Notes: a model not told the origin generated them from the letters alone. A DNA stretch of 64,000 nt from an uncultured Lachnospiraceae bacterium (GCA_945919795.1 CAMEJJ010000015.1:1-64000), one strand, 5' to 3'. Positions 44,992 to 54,213 are shown, numbered from the stretch's first letter. Made by a program: numbers and translations.

Positions 44992-45213
44992 ATGAGAGAA
45001 AAGATGGAATTTGTAGAAGATTTTTTTGCAGAGGACAGAGAAATCACCGTGGTGGAGTTTTTCCTGGCTCTGTTGGTAGCTTTTTTATTTGGTATGGTGT
45101 GGGGAATGTTTTTATCTCCCAAAGGAACCAGAGTGATTGGAAGCAATAACGGAAACAACAATGCCGGATATATTCGTGATTGTGGTGACGGCGATGATGA
45201 AGACGAAGAGTAA
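44992..45213 (+). CDS. Small single-pass membrane protein between T-box and thrS
   Basis: 73 aa from the ATG at 44992, with AAGGAGG 7 nt upstream; a longer reading from 44881 runs through the T-box terminator and is not credible. Residues 1-19 are acidic, 20-40 form one transmembrane helix (VVEFFLALLVAFLFGMVWGM), and the tail is Asn-rich then very acidic (GDGDDEDEE). I do not recognise a family. Its place puts it under the same tRNA control as thrS. Confidence 0.65.
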   Translation: MREKMEFVEDFFAEDREITVVEFFLALLVAFLFGMVWGMFLSPKGTRVIGSNNGNNNAGYIRDCGDGDDEDEE

Positions 45214-45313
45214 TTTATAAATTACATTTGTTGAATTAAATGAATGCATTTCGTTTGTTGAGTAAAAATTTTATAAAAATAGATGTAATATGCAGAATAG
45301 GAAGGTAATAAAA

Positions 45314-47281
45314 ATGATTATCACATTAAAAGATGGAAGCAGTAAAGAATATGCTGAGGCAATGAGCGTATATGACATTGCAAAAGATATCAGCGAAGGA
45401 CTTGCACGTGTTGCATGCGCAGGTGAAGTAGATGGAGAAATTGTTGATTTAAGAACAGTTTTGGACAAAGATTGTACATTGAATATCGTAACAGCCAAAG
45501 ATCCTGCCGGTCTGCGGGTAGTTCGTCACACTGCATCTCACGTTATGGCAGAAGCAGTCAAGAGACTTTTTCCCAATGCAAAGGTTGCAATCGGACCTGC
45601 AATCGATGAAGGTTTTTATTACGATTTTGATGCAGAACCTTTTTCCAGAGAAGATCTTGATAACATTGAAAAGGAAATGAAAAAGATTATCAAAGAAGGA
45701 AATAAACTGGAGCGTTTTACCCTTCCCAGAGAAGAAGCAATCAAATTCATGGAAGAAAAAGGAGAACCTTATAAGGTTGAACTGATTAAAGATCTTCCCG
45801 AAGATGCTGAAATTTCATTCTATGATCAGGGTGGATTTGTAGACCTCTGTGCCGGTCCTCATCTGATGAACACAAAAGGAATCAAAGCTTATAAATTGAT
45901 TTCTTCCTCCATGGCTTACTGGAGAGGTGATTCCAATAAAGCACAGTTACAGCGTATTTATGCAACTGCATTTAACGACAAAGACGAGCTGGCAGCTTAT
46001 TTAGAGCATTTGGAAGATATTAAAAAACGTGATCATAACAAACTCGGACGTGAGATGAAACTCTTTACAACAGTAGATGTCATCGGACAGGGACTTCCGC
46101 TCTTCACACCCAAGGGAACCAAGATGATCATGAAACTGCAGAGATGGATGGAAGATTTGGAAGATAAAGAATGGGGCTATGTGCGTACCAGAACACCTCT
46201 TATGGCAAAATCTGATCTTTATAAGATTTCCGGCCATTGGGATCATTATATGGATGGCATGTTTATCTTAAATAAAGATGACGATGATAAGGAAACGATG
46301 GCGCTTCGTCCCATGACATGTCCGTTCCAGTACTATGTATATATGAACGAGCAGCATTCATACAGAGATCTTCCTTATCGTATGGCAGAGACATCTACTT
46401 TGTTCCGTAATGAAGATTCTGGAGAAATGCATGGTCTTACCCGTGTCCGTCAGTTTACGATTACAGAAGCCCATATCATTTTAAGGCCCGATCAGGCAGA
46501 AGAAGAACTGACCAGATGTACGGAGCTTTGTAATTATGTTATGAAGACACTTGGTATTGACGGAGATGTTACCTATCGCTTATCAAAATGGGATCCTGCC
46601 AATACAGAAAAATATCTTGGTGATGAGGAATACTGGAACAGCACACAGCAGTATTTAAGAGATGTTATGGATAAAAACAACATCACTTATACGGAAGCTG
46701 ACGGAGAGGCTGCGTTCTATGGCCCTAAGATTGATATTCAGGCCAAAAATGTATATGGAAAAGAAGATACGATGGTTACCATCCAGTTAGACTGTGCTTC
46801 CGCAGAAAAATTCGGTATGTACTACATCGATGAAAAGGGTGAAAAGGTTCGTCCATGGATTATCCACAGAACTTCCATGGGATGTTATGAAAGAACACTT
46901 GCATGGTTGATTGAGCATTATGCCGGCAAATTCCCGACATGGTTATGTCCGGAACAGGTACGTATTCTTCCGATTTCCGAGAAGTATTCAGACTATGCGG
47001 AAGAGGTTCGTAAAGAACTTGCAAAAAATGACATTGATGTCACAGTTGATAATCGTTCTGAAAAGATTGGTTACAAGATCCGCGAAGCCAGAATGGATAA
47101 ACTTCCTTATATGCTGGTTGTCGGAGAACAGGAACAGGCTGATGGATTGGTATCTGTCAGAAGCCGTTTTGAAGGAAATGAAGGACAAAAACCTCTTGCA
47201 GATTTCATTGAACAGATTTGTAAAGAAATCAGGACAAAGGAAATCCGCGTAGAATTACCGGAGGAAGAAAAGAAACGATAA
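45314..47281 (+). CDS. thrS: Threonine-tRNA ligase
   Basis: 655-aa class II synthetase charging tRNA-Thr. From the ATG at 45314 (GGAAGG upstream) the domains are: TGS (2-62, MIITLKDGSSKEYAEAMSVY), editing domain with HTASH and later the C-containing SAD part, catalytic core with motif 2 and the zinc Cys in MRPMTCPFQYYVY, motif 3 IHRTSMGCYERTLAWLIEHY, and the anticodon-binding domain from about 550. The ATG at 45290 would place an unlikely tail before the TGS domain. The T-box upstream provides regulation. Confidence 0.96.
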   Translation: MIITLKDGSSKEYAEAMSVYDIAKDISEGLARVACAGEVDGEIVDLRTVLDKDCTLNIVTAKDPAGLRVVRHTASHVMAEAVKRLFPNAKVAIGPAIDEGFYYDFDAEPFSREDLDNIEKEMKKIIKEGNKLERFTLPREEAIKFMEEKGEPYKVELIKDLPEDAEISFYDQGGFVDLCAGPHLMNTKGIKAYKLISSSMAYWRGDSNKAQLQRIYATAFNDKDELAAYLEHLEDIKKRDHNKLGREMKLFTTVDVIGQGLPLFTPKGTKMIMKLQRWMEDLEDKEWGYVRTRTPLMAKSDLYKISGHWDHYMDGMFILNKDDDDKETMALRPMTCPFQYYVYMNEQHSYRDLPYRMAETSTLFRNEDSGEMHGLTRVRQFTITEAHIILRPDQAEEELTRCTELCNYVMKTLGIDGDVTYRLSKWDPANTEKYLGDEEYWNSTQQYLRDVMDKNNITYTEADGEAAFYGPKIDIQAKNVYGKEDTMVTIQLDCASAEKFGMYYIDEKGEKVRPWIIHRTSMGCYERTLAWLIEHYAGKFPTWLCPEQVRILPISEKYSDYAEEVRKELAKNDIDVTVDNRSEKIGYKIREARMDKLPYMLVVGEQEQADGLVSVRSRFEGNEGQKPLADFIEQICKEIRTKEIRVELPEEEKKR

Positions 47282-47317
47282 ATTATCAAATATTTTGGCT
47301 GAAAGGAGTATGACCGA

Positions 47318-48703
47318 ATGAGTGAAAAAAATGAAATGCTGGTAGTAGAAGACTTAGGTGCAATTAAAAAAGATGTTGACCTATTGGAAAAAGAGTTGTT
47401 AAACAACCATCATATCGATCAAAACCTTTATATTGAATACGATGTAAAACGAGGCTTGCGTGATTCGGCAGGAAAAGGTGTCTTAACCGGATTGACGGAA
47501 ATTTCGGATGTCTGTGCTTACGATCTGGTAAACGGACGTACGATTCCGGCGGAAGGAAGTTTGTATTACCAGGGCGTTAATGTTGTGGATCTGGTGGCAG
47601 GATTAAAGGGCAGACGTTTTGGCTTTGAAGAAGCATCATACCTTTTGATGTTTGGTAAATTACCAAATAAAGAGCAGTTGGATCGTTATTTAAAGGTTTG
47701 CGAAGAATTCCAGACCTTGAGCGGACGCTTCGTACGTGATGTTGTTATGAAAGCTTCTAATGCAAACATTATGAATGCGATGCAGCGTTGTGTCTTGACG
47801 CTTTATACCTATGATGATTTACCGGATGATATTACATCCCAGAATGTACTGCGTCAGTCATTGGAATTAATCAATAAACTTCCTTTGATTGCAGTATATT
47901 CCTATCATTCCTACATGCATTTTAGAAAAGATGCAACACTGATGATCCGCAATCCCAAAAGAGGATTATCCATGGCAGAAAACATCCTTCTGATGCTTCG
48001 CGATGACGGACAGTATACCGAATTAGAAGCAAAGGTTCTTGACATTGCACTTGTTTTGCATGCAGAGCATGGTGGTGGTAATAACTCAACCTTTACCACC
48101 CACGTTGTTACTTCGTCAGGAACCGATACATATTCTTCCATGGCAGCATCCATTGGTTCTTTAAAAGGACCCCGCCATGGTGGTGCTAACTTAAAAGTTC
48201 AGAATATGTTTACGGATATCAAAGCGAATATCAAGGATTGGACCAACGAAAAAGAGATTGAAGATTATCTGATTAAGATTCTGGACAAAAAAGCATTTGA
48301 TCGCAGCGGTTTGATTTATGGTATGGGACATGCGGTTTATACCTTATCTGACCCTCGAGAAATCATCTTAAAAGATTTTGCAAAGAAGTTAGCAGAAGAA
48401 AAAGGCATGATGGAAGAATTTGCGTTATATGAGGCAGTAGAAAACGTTGCAGGCCGCCTGATTATGGAAAGAAGAAAGCTTTTCAAAAATGTCTGTGCCA
48501 ACGTCGACTTCTACAGTGGCTTTGTTTATTCCATGCTTCGTATACCGGAGGAATTGTTTACTCCTATTTTTGCGATTGCAAGAACACCCGGCTGGTGTGC
48601 TCATCGTTTGGAAGAATTAATCAATGCCAATAAAATTATCCGTCCTGCTTACAAATATGTTGGTGAACATATCGATTACCAGGCGATGGAAGACAGAAAA
48701 TAA
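47318..48703 (+). CDS. gltA: Citrate/2-methylcitrate synthase
   Basis: 461 aa, of the Si-type citrate synthase fold. Catalytic motifs are the His in LHAEHGGGNNSTFTTHVV, GPRHGGANLKV, and YGMGHAVYTLSDPRE with the active-site His and Asp. The N-terminal 50 residues precede the core and are longer than in minimal enzymes. In anaerobic Clostridia it feeds an oxidative branch to 2-oxoglutarate for glutamate synthesis. It starts 36 bp after thrS and may share its transcript. AAAGGAG precedes the ATG. 2-methylcitrate synthase activity cannot be ruled out. Confidence 0.88.
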   Translation: MSEKNEMLVVEDLGAIKKDVDLLEKELLNNHHIDQNLYIEYDVKRGLRDSAGKGVLTGLTEISDVCAYDLVNGRTIPAEGSLYYQGVNVVDLVAGLKGRRFGFEEASYLLMFGKLPNKEQLDRYLKVCEEFQTLSGRFVRDVVMKASNANIMNAMQRCVLTLYTYDDLPDDITSQNVLRQSLELINKLPLIAVYSYHSYMHFRKDATLMIRNPKRGLSMAENILLMLRDDGQYTELEAKVLDIALVLHAEHGGGNNSTFTTHVVTSSGTDTYSSMAASIGSLKGPRHGGANLKVQNMFTDIKANIKDWTNEKEIEDYLIKILDKKAFDRSGLIYGMGHAVYTLSDPREIILKDFAKKLAEEKGMMEEFALYEAVENVAGRLIMERRKLFKNVCANVDFYSGFVYSMLRIPEELFTPIFAIARTPGWCAHRLEELINANKIIRPAYKYVGEHIDYQAMEDRK

Positions 48704-48717
48704 ATGAATTTATTTTG

Positions 48718-48877
48718 CAAAATTGTATATGTAGGAAGCTTGCATATTCTACTCACAGACTGTATGACAACGTCAGCACTTAATGAGCAATTTATTGCGA
48801 ATTTAGTACTGCTACGTTGTCATCCAAGTGAGAACGCGTCTGTGATAGAATATGCAAATTCCGCAGTTACACTTTTG
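48718..48877 (+). repeat. 160-bp intergenic long hairpin, second repeat family
   Basis: The left arm from CAAAATTGTATATGTAGG and GCATATTCTACTCACAGAC pairs with GTCTGTGATAGAATATGC and the far right arm ending at 48877; inside, ATGACAACGT pairs with ACGTTGTCAT. The centre CGTCAGCACTTAATGAGC... (48771-48806, 36 nt) recurs exactly, on the other strand, at 51940-51975. It fills the gap between the citrate synthase gene and the 2-oxoacid oxidoreductase operon, with no ORF. Confidence 0.8.
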
Positions 48878-48923
48878 TAAAAAAATACAATAAGGAAGAC
48901 CTAAAAAGGAAATGGGAAAGAAT

Positions 48924-49499
48924 ATGAATAACATGATTGAGATTCGCTGGCACGGACGTGGCGGCCAGGGGGCAAAGACTGCAAGTCAGCTTTTGGCTGA
49001 TGCGGCATTTATGTCCGGAAAATACATACAATCGTTCCCGGAATACGGTCCGGAACGTTCGGGTGCACCGATTACAGCTTATAACCGCATTTCTGATGAG
49101 AGATGCTCGATTCATTCCAATATTTACGAGCCGGATTATGTCGTTGTTGTGGATGAAACATTATTAGAGAGTGTTGATGTTACCGCAGGTTTAAAAAAAG
49201 AAGGTGCCATTGTCATCAATTCTTCCAGACCGGCAACCGAGTTGCGCCCTTTGTTACGCGGTTATGAGGGTCGTGTTTTTACCATTGATGCAGGTAAGAT
49301 TTCAAAAAAGCATTTAGGAGCATATTTCCCAAATACGCCGATGTTAGCCGCAATTGTACAAGTCAGTAAATGTGTGGAAAAGGAAGCCTTTTTAAAGGAT
49401 ATGGAAACTTCCTATCGTCATAAATTTGCAAAGAAACCGCAGGTAGTTGAGGGTAACTTAAACTGCCTTGCCGAAGCGATGGAGGAGGTTAAAGAGTAA
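48924..49499 (+). CDS. porC: 2-oxoacid:ferredoxin oxidoreductase, gamma subunit
   Basis: 191 aa (from the ATG at 48924; 48912 and 48933 are alternatives, none with an ideal ribosome site). The start IEIRWHGRGGQGAKTASQLLA is the typical beginning of the gamma subunit, followed by SFPEYGPERSGAPI. In the POR family the gamma domain helps bind CoA. It opens an operon gamma-delta-alpha-beta, the order usual for pyruvate or 2-oxoisovalerate oxidoreductases, which oxidise 2-oxo acids to acyl-CoA and reduce ferredoxin. Which acid is used cannot be told. Confidence 0.9.
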   Translation: MNNMIEIRWHGRGGQGAKTASQLLADAAFMSGKYIQSFPEYGPERSGAPITAYNRISDERCSIHSNIYEPDYVVVVDETLLESVDVTAGLKKEGAIVINSSRPATELRPLLRGYEGRVFTIDAGKISKKHLGAYFPNTPMLAAIVQVSKCVEKEAFLKDMETSYRHKFAKKPQVVEGNLNCLAEAMEEVKE

Positions 49500-49801
49500 T
49501 GAGTAAAAAGGCAGCAGAAATCAATGAACAGATTCCCTGGCAGGAACTGACCACAGGATGTGAAATTTATGAGCCCGGTACATCACGCCTGACCATGACC
49601 GGTGAGTGGCGCTCCAAAATTCCCGTGTTCCATAAGGAAAAATGCAAACAGTGTCTTCTTTGTGCACCTTTCTGTCCGGATTCATCCATTCCGGTTAAGG
49701 ATGGAAAAAGAGAAGATTTTGATTATGACCATTGCAAAGGCTGCGGCATATGTGTAACCGTATGCCCGTTTGATGCAATTGAATGGAAGGAGGTTCACTA
49801 A
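49499..49801 (+). CDS. porD: 2-oxoacid:ferredoxin oxidoreductase, delta subunit
   Basis: 100-aa ferredoxin-like subunit with two 4Fe-4S motifs: CKQCLLCAPFC and CKGCGICVTVC, each followed by a Pro. It passes electrons from the thiamine site in the beta subunit to free ferredoxin. The ATG overlaps the TAA of the gamma gene by one base, so translation is coupled. The stop is just before the GTG of the alpha gene. Confidence 0.93.
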   Translation: MSKKAAEINEQIPWQELTTGCEIYEPGTSRLTMTGEWRSKIPVFHKEKCKQCLLCAPFCPDSSIPVKDGKREDFDYDHCKGCGICVTVCPFDAIEWKEVH

Positions 49802-49803
49802 TC

Positions 49804-51003
49804 GTGAGTATCAAAGACAGATTATCCGGAAACGAAGCGATTGCAACCGCAATGCGCCAGATTAATCCCGACGTATTTGCCATGTTTCCGATTACTCCTT
49901 CTACGGAAATACCGCAGTTTTATGCGCAGTATGTAGCGGATGGAAAAGTAGATACAGAATTTATCTGTGTGGAAAGTGAACATTCGGCTCTGTCAGCCTG
50001 TGCCGGTGCCGAAGCAGCCGGTTGTCGTGCGGTAACTGCGACTTCTTCAGCAGGACTTTCCTATATGAATGAAATGCTGTATGTCGTTGCATCCAGTCGT
50101 CTTCCGCTGGTTTTAGCCGTATCTAACCGAGCTCTGACAGGCCCGATTAACATCAATCATGATTATTCCGATTCCATGGCTGAGCGTGATTCCGGTTTTA
50201 TCCAGCTTTATGCGGAAAATAACCAGGAAGCATATGATAACTATTTGCAGGCGCACCGGATTGCGGAACATCCTGATGTCAGACTTCCGCTCATGGTCTG
50301 TGAAGATGGTTTTATTACCTCGCACGCGTTGGAAAATATTGAATTGGAAGAGGATGAGGCTGTCAAAGATTTTGTTGGCGAGTATCATCCCGAAAACTAT
50401 TTATTAAAGAGTGAAAATCCTCTGGCAGTAGGACCTTACGGCGTATCCGGCTATTATATGGAAGCGCGTGTAGCACAGGCTGAAGCCATGAAAAATGCCA
50501 AGAGAGTGATTTTGGAAGTTGCGGCTGATTTTGAAAAAAGATTTGGCCGCCACTATGAATTTTTTGAAAGTTATCGTATGGAAGATGCAGAACTTGCCAT
50601 CGTACTTATGGGTTCATCGGCAGGTACTGCAAAGGTTGCAGTCGATGAGCTTCGTGAAGAAGGTGTGAAAGCAGGATTAATTAAAGTCCGTGTATTTAGA
50701 CCTTTCCCCGGCGAGGAGATTGTGGAAGCACTGAAAAATTGCAAGGCAGTTGCCATATTGGATAAGAGTGAAGGATTTAGTGCAAACGGCGGTCCTTTAT
50801 TTGCAGAAACGGCTTCCGCTGCCATCAATTTAGAAAAGCGTCCGAAGATGATTGATATCGTATATGGTTTGGGCGGCAGAGATTTCACAGTCGGTCATGC
50901 CAAAAGGGTATTCGCAAGACTTGCCAAAATTGTAGAAACCGGAGAGACCGGCCCTATTTATTCTCATATGGGTCAGCGTGATCTCAGAAAAGAGGTGCAG
51001 TAA
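49804..51003 (+). CDS. porA: 2-oxoacid:ferredoxin oxidoreductase, alpha subunit
   Basis: 399 aa from the GTG at 49804; GGAGG lies 12 nt upstream inside the delta gene. The start GNEAIATAMRQINPDVFAMFPITPSTEI is the pyrimidine-binding thiamine domain of the POR family, followed by VESEHSALSACAGAEAAGCR. The C-terminal domain has LKNCKAVAILDKSEGFSANGG. It forms the heterotetramer core with the beta subunit. The ATG at 49783 overlaps the ribosome site and is less likely. Confidence 0.92.
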   Translation: MSIKDRLSGNEAIATAMRQINPDVFAMFPITPSTEIPQFYAQYVADGKVDTEFICVESEHSALSACAGAEAAGCRAVTATSSAGLSYMNEMLYVVASSRLPLVLAVSNRALTGPININHDYSDSMAERDSGFIQLYAENNQEAYDNYLQAHRIAEHPDVRLPLMVCEDGFITSHALENIELEEDEAVKDFVGEYHPENYLLKSENPLAVGPYGVSGYYMEARVAQAEAMKNAKRVILEVAADFEKRFGRHYEFFESYRMEDAELAIVLMGSSAGTAKVAVDELREEGVKAGLIKVRVFRPFPGEEIVEALKNCKAVAILDKSEGFSANGGPLFAETASAAINLEKRPKMIDIVYGLGGRDFTVGHAKRVFARLAKIVETGETGPIYSHMGQRDLRKEVQ

Positions 51004-51004
51004 G

Positions 51005-51934
51005 ATGGCCTATAATTTAAAAGAACAACTAAATAAACCGGAGCGTTTTGAAGCAGGACACAGACTTTGTGCCGGATGTGGTGCGGGTATTGTCTGTCGT
51101 GCCATGATGCGTGCATTAGAGCCGGAAGATAAGGCTGTCATCTGTAATGCGACAGGATGTCTGGAGGTTTCTTCGTTCCAGTATCCTTACACCGCATGGC
51201 ATGATTCTTACATCCATACCGCATTTGAAAATGCAACGGCAACCGCTTCCGGTGTGGAAGCTGCGTACAACGTGATGAGACGCCGAGGAAAAATAAAAGA
51301 CACCTTTAAAATTTTAGCAATCGGCGGAGACGGCGGCACCTATGATATTGGCTTTCAGTCATTGTCCGGAGCCTTGGAGCGTGGACATGATTTTACCTAT
51401 TTTTGTTATGACAATGAAGCCTATATGAATACCGGTACACAGAGATCTTCTGCAACGCCTCGCTTTGCCAATGCAACAACGACACCTGCCGGTGTGGAGT
51501 CTGTTGGTAAAAAACAGACACAAAAGGATTTGACACAGATTGTTGTGGCTCATGGTGCCCCTTATGTGGCACAGACGACTTTAATCGGCACCTTAAAAGA
51601 TTTTCATGAAAAAGCGCACAAAGCAATTTATACAGAAGGACCTACTTTTGTCAATGTTTTGACACCCTGTCCGCGAGGATGGCAGTATCCGGCTGAATTA
51701 TTACCGGAAATCTGCAAGATGGCTGTTGAGACCTGTGTCTGGCCTTTATATGAAGTAGAAAACGGGGAATATCATTTAAGCTATATGCCCAAAAAGAAAC
51801 TTCCGGTCGAAGAGTTTATGAAACTTCAGGGCCGATTCCGTCACTGCTTCAAGCCCGGAAATGAGTGGACGATTGAAGCGGCGCAGGAATATGTTGACAA
51901 GCAGTGGGAAGCATTGTTAGCAAAATGTAACTAA
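51005..51934 (+). CDS. porB: 2-oxoacid:ferredoxin oxidoreductase, beta subunit
   Basis: 309-aa thiamine-pyrophosphate subunit starting at the ATG at 51005 (GAGGTG 8-9 nt upstream). HRLCAGCGAGIVCRAMMRAL holds the first cysteines of the proximal 4Fe-4S cluster. The TPP motif is GDGGTYDIGFQSL with YDNEAYMNTGTQRSSATP. PTFVNVLTPCPRGW gives a further Cys. It is the last gene of the four-subunit operon; its stop is followed after 5 bp by an inverted copy of the repeat found before the operon. Confidence 0.92.
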   Translation: MAYNLKEQLNKPERFEAGHRLCAGCGAGIVCRAMMRALEPEDKAVICNATGCLEVSSFQYPYTAWHDSYIHTAFENATATASGVEAAYNVMRRRGKIKDTFKILAIGGDGGTYDIGFQSLSGALERGHDFTYFCYDNEAYMNTGTQRSSATPRFANATTTPAGVESVGKKQTQKDLTQIVVAHGAPYVAQTTLIGTLKDFHEKAHKAIYTEGPTFVNVLTPCPRGWQYPAELLPEICKMAVETCVWPLYEVENGEYHLSYMPKKKLPVEEFMKLQGRFRHCFKPGNEWTIEAAQEYVDKQWEALLAKCN

Positions 51935-51939
51935 AGACG

Positions 51940-51975
51940 CTAAATTCGCAATAAATTGCTCATTAAGTGCTGACG
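51940..51975 (-). repeat. Inverted copy of the 48.7-kb hairpin core
   Basis: These 36 bp are the exact reverse complement of 48771-48806. Similarity continues to about 52003 (ATACAGTCTGCGAG against ATACAGTCTGTGAG). The other arm of the element is missing, cut off at the end of the beta subunit gene; only the short AAAGACG/CGTCTTT stem remains. Confidence 0.85.
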
Positions 51976-52105
51976 TCTTTATACAGTCTGCGAGAAGAAC
52001 ATATAAAGCACATCCGCAATTAACAAACCATCAAAACAAGAAATGGTCGTTTTACCAATTCATTTTGCTAACAGGAAAAAAGACATAAAAAGGGGGTACA
52101 GAAAT

Positions 52106-53014
52106 ATGGAAAACAATAATAATTTATTTACGAATGCGCACATTTTATCGTGGTTGCAGTATTTTGCGCAGAATTCGGATATTGACTTAGAACATGTTAA
52201 GATTTTGGATATTACCAGAAAAAACAAGAATTTAATTCCGACGGTAGAAGCGCATCGTACGGTTTTGGTGTTTACCGAAGCAGGACATCCGGATATTTTT
52301 TACCGCATGTTTCATGCCGGTTTAGGCGATTGTACGGTTATCTACAATGAAGGAAGCGAGCCGACAGGAGAAATTAAACAGGATAAGGTTTATGACATGA
52401 TTACCCGCGGGATCAATGCATCCGCAGGCATGTTGATTTTAAATCCGAATGCACGCAACACCATTAAATTTGGTATGCGCAATCGTGATTTTGTATCCGG
52501 CTCCGTGCGGTATGTCGGTTCGGAAATCCGCAGCATTCTTTTAAGTAAGATGCAGATTAGTGAAGGAAAAAATCTTTGCGTTATTTCCGGAGAATCCATT
52601 GCGGTTGAGGCTGCTATCATGAATGGCGAGGGAACGGTCATTGCGGTGGAATACAACCACAGGGACCGCCAGACCATGGAAGAAAATGTGGCGCAGTTTG
52701 GACTAAACAACGTTGTTATTATTGACCATGTGGATGAAGAGAGCATGAAAGCTCTTCCCATACCGGATGTTACCATGTTAGTGGCTTCTGCGAGTATGGA
52801 GCAGGAAATGGAATGTCTGTTAAAGCTCAATCCTCAAATGGAATTTGTTATTTATACACTGGATTTTAAGGTTGCGGCAGGCATGATTGATTTGTGTAAA
52901 AAATTTGGCATTAAGGACCCTGATATTATTCAGGTTTGTGTATCCAAATTAAATTCCAAAAATGCTTTTGAAACACAACCGGCTCCCTGGATTATTACAG
53001 GAGCGATAGAATAA
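52106..53014 (+). CDS. CbiT/CobL-like Rossmann methyltransferase homologue, degenerate
   Basis: 302 aa from the ATG at 52106 with AGGGGGT upstream. The C-terminal half follows the precorrin-6B/7 methylase plan: VGSEIRSILLSKMQISEGK, then a motif I (normally WDIGAGSGSVSIEAA) reading LCVISGESIAVEAA, then TVIAVEYNHRDRQTMEENV and LNNVVIIDH. The N-terminal half may be a worn CbiE-like domain. The glycines of motif I are mostly lost, so SAM binding is doubtful. No cobalamin genes are nearby. It stands between the oxidoreductase operon and ddh. Confidence 0.6.
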   Translation: MENNNNLFTNAHILSWLQYFAQNSDIDLEHVKILDITRKNKNLIPTVEAHRTVLVFTEAGHPDIFYRMFHAGLGDCTVIYNEGSEPTGEIKQDKVYDMITRGINASAGMLILNPNARNTIKFGMRNRDFVSGSVRYVGSEIRSILLSKMQISEGKNLCVISGESIAVEAAIMNGEGTVIAVEYNHRDRQTMEENVAQFGLNNVVIIDHVDEESMKALPIPDVTMLVASASMEQEMECLLKLNPQMEFVIYTLDFKVAAGMIDLCKKFGIKDPDIIQVCVSKLNSKNAFETQPAPWIITGAIE

Positions 53015-53202
53015 AATAATAAAAATTTCAAGATAAAACTGCAAGAAACAATGCACTGGAAACGTTTCGAAGGAAATAAAGCACTGAGAAGAATGTGATG
53101 AAACAACGAGCAGAACACAATGTGCAAATAAATATGCAAGAAAAAATGCATATAAAACAACGAGCAGGAACAATATACTAAAAACAACCAGGAGGAATTA
53201 TC

Positions 53203-54180
53203 ATGAAAGCAGCTATTTTAGGTTATGGAAATCTTGCGAAAGGAATTGAATCCGCTATTTTACAGGCACCGGATATAGAGCTTGTAGCCGTTTTTTCCAG
53301 AAGAGATCCGGCAAGTGTGGCAACGGTTACAAAAGTGCCGGTTTATCATGTGGATGATATTTTAAACTATAAAGATGAAATTGATGTATTATTCTTATGC
53401 GGCGGAAGTGCTACCGATCTTCCCAAACAGACACCGGAATATGCAAAATATTTCAATGTTGTGGACAGCTTTGATACGCATGCAAATATTCCTAAGCATT
53501 TTGCGGCTGTCGACGTGGCAGCAAAAGAGGCAGGAAAAGTTGCTATGATTTCCTGCGGATGGGATCCGGGTATGTTTTCTTTAAACCGTTTATATGCCAA
53601 TGCAATCTTACCGGAAGGAAATGATTATACATTTTGGGGAAAAGGTGTCAGCCAGGGACATTCCGATGCCGTGCGTCGCGTTGCCGGTGTAAAAAATGCA
53701 AAACAGTATACCATTCCGGTAGAGAGTGCACTTGCAAGTGTTCGTGCCTGTGAAAATCCTGAGCTTACCACCAGACAGAAACACACCAGAGAGTGTTTTG
53801 TTGTTGCCGAGGAAGGCGCAGATCTTGCAAAGATTGAAGAAGAAATCAAGACCATGCCCAATTACTTTGCAGACTATGATACAACCGTTCATTTTATCAG
53901 CGAAGAGGAATTTAACAGAGATCATTCCCAAATTCCTCACGGCGGTTTTGTATTCCGTACTGGTGTGACCGGTTTTGAAAAAGAGCATAATCACGTGATT
54001 GAATACAGTCTGAAACTGGATTCCAATCCGGAATTTACCGGTTCTGTTTTAGTTGCCTTCGGTCGTGCCGTATACCGCATGTATAAAGAAGGTATGACAG
54101 GATGTAAGACGGTATTTGATGTTGCTCCTGCATATTTAAGTCCTTTATCCGGCGAGGAATTAAGAGCACACTTACTGTAA
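53203..54180 (+). CDS. ddh: meso-Diaminopimelate dehydrogenase
   Basis: 325-aa NADPH-dependent enzyme making meso-diaminopimelate directly from tetrahydrodipicolinate, for lysine and cell-wall synthesis. The dinucleotide fold opens with AAILGYGNLAKGIESA. LCGGSATDLPKQTPEYA, VVDSFDTHANIPKHF, SCGWDPGMFSLNRLYA and GKGVSQGHSDAVRRVAGV are typical of Ddh. GGAGG lies 7-8 nt before the ATG. The 188-bp gap upstream holds two copies of AAACAACGAGCAG. It appears monocistronic, with potABCD starting 33 bp later. Confidence 0.95.
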   Translation: MKAAILGYGNLAKGIESAILQAPDIELVAVFSRRDPASVATVTKVPVYHVDDILNYKDEIDVLFLCGGSATDLPKQTPEYAKYFNVVDSFDTHANIPKHFAAVDVAAKEAGKVAMISCGWDPGMFSLNRLYANAILPEGNDYTFWGKGVSQGHSDAVRRVAGVKNAKQYTIPVESALASVRACENPELTTRQKHTRECFVVAEEGADLAKIEEEIKTMPNYFADYDTTVHFISEEEFNRDHSQIPHGGFVFRTGVTGFEKEHNHVIEYSLKLDSNPEFTGSVLVAFGRAVYRMYKEGMTGCKTVFDVAPAYLSPLSGEELRAHLL

Positions 54181-54213
54181 TAAATTTTGTACTGAGAAAG
54201 GGATACAAAAGAG

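Noticed and set aside
48924-51934. Assignment of the oxidoreductase as 2-oxoglutarate specific because citrate synthase is next door
   Set aside because: Subunit order gamma-delta-alpha-beta is the usual one of pyruvate/2-oxoisovalerate enzymes; neighbourhood alone is too weak.
52390-52830. Long minus-strand ORFs inside plus-strand genes, for example a 146-codon frame here
   Set aside because: They lie fully inside well supported genes in another frame, lack ribosome sites and have no family features.
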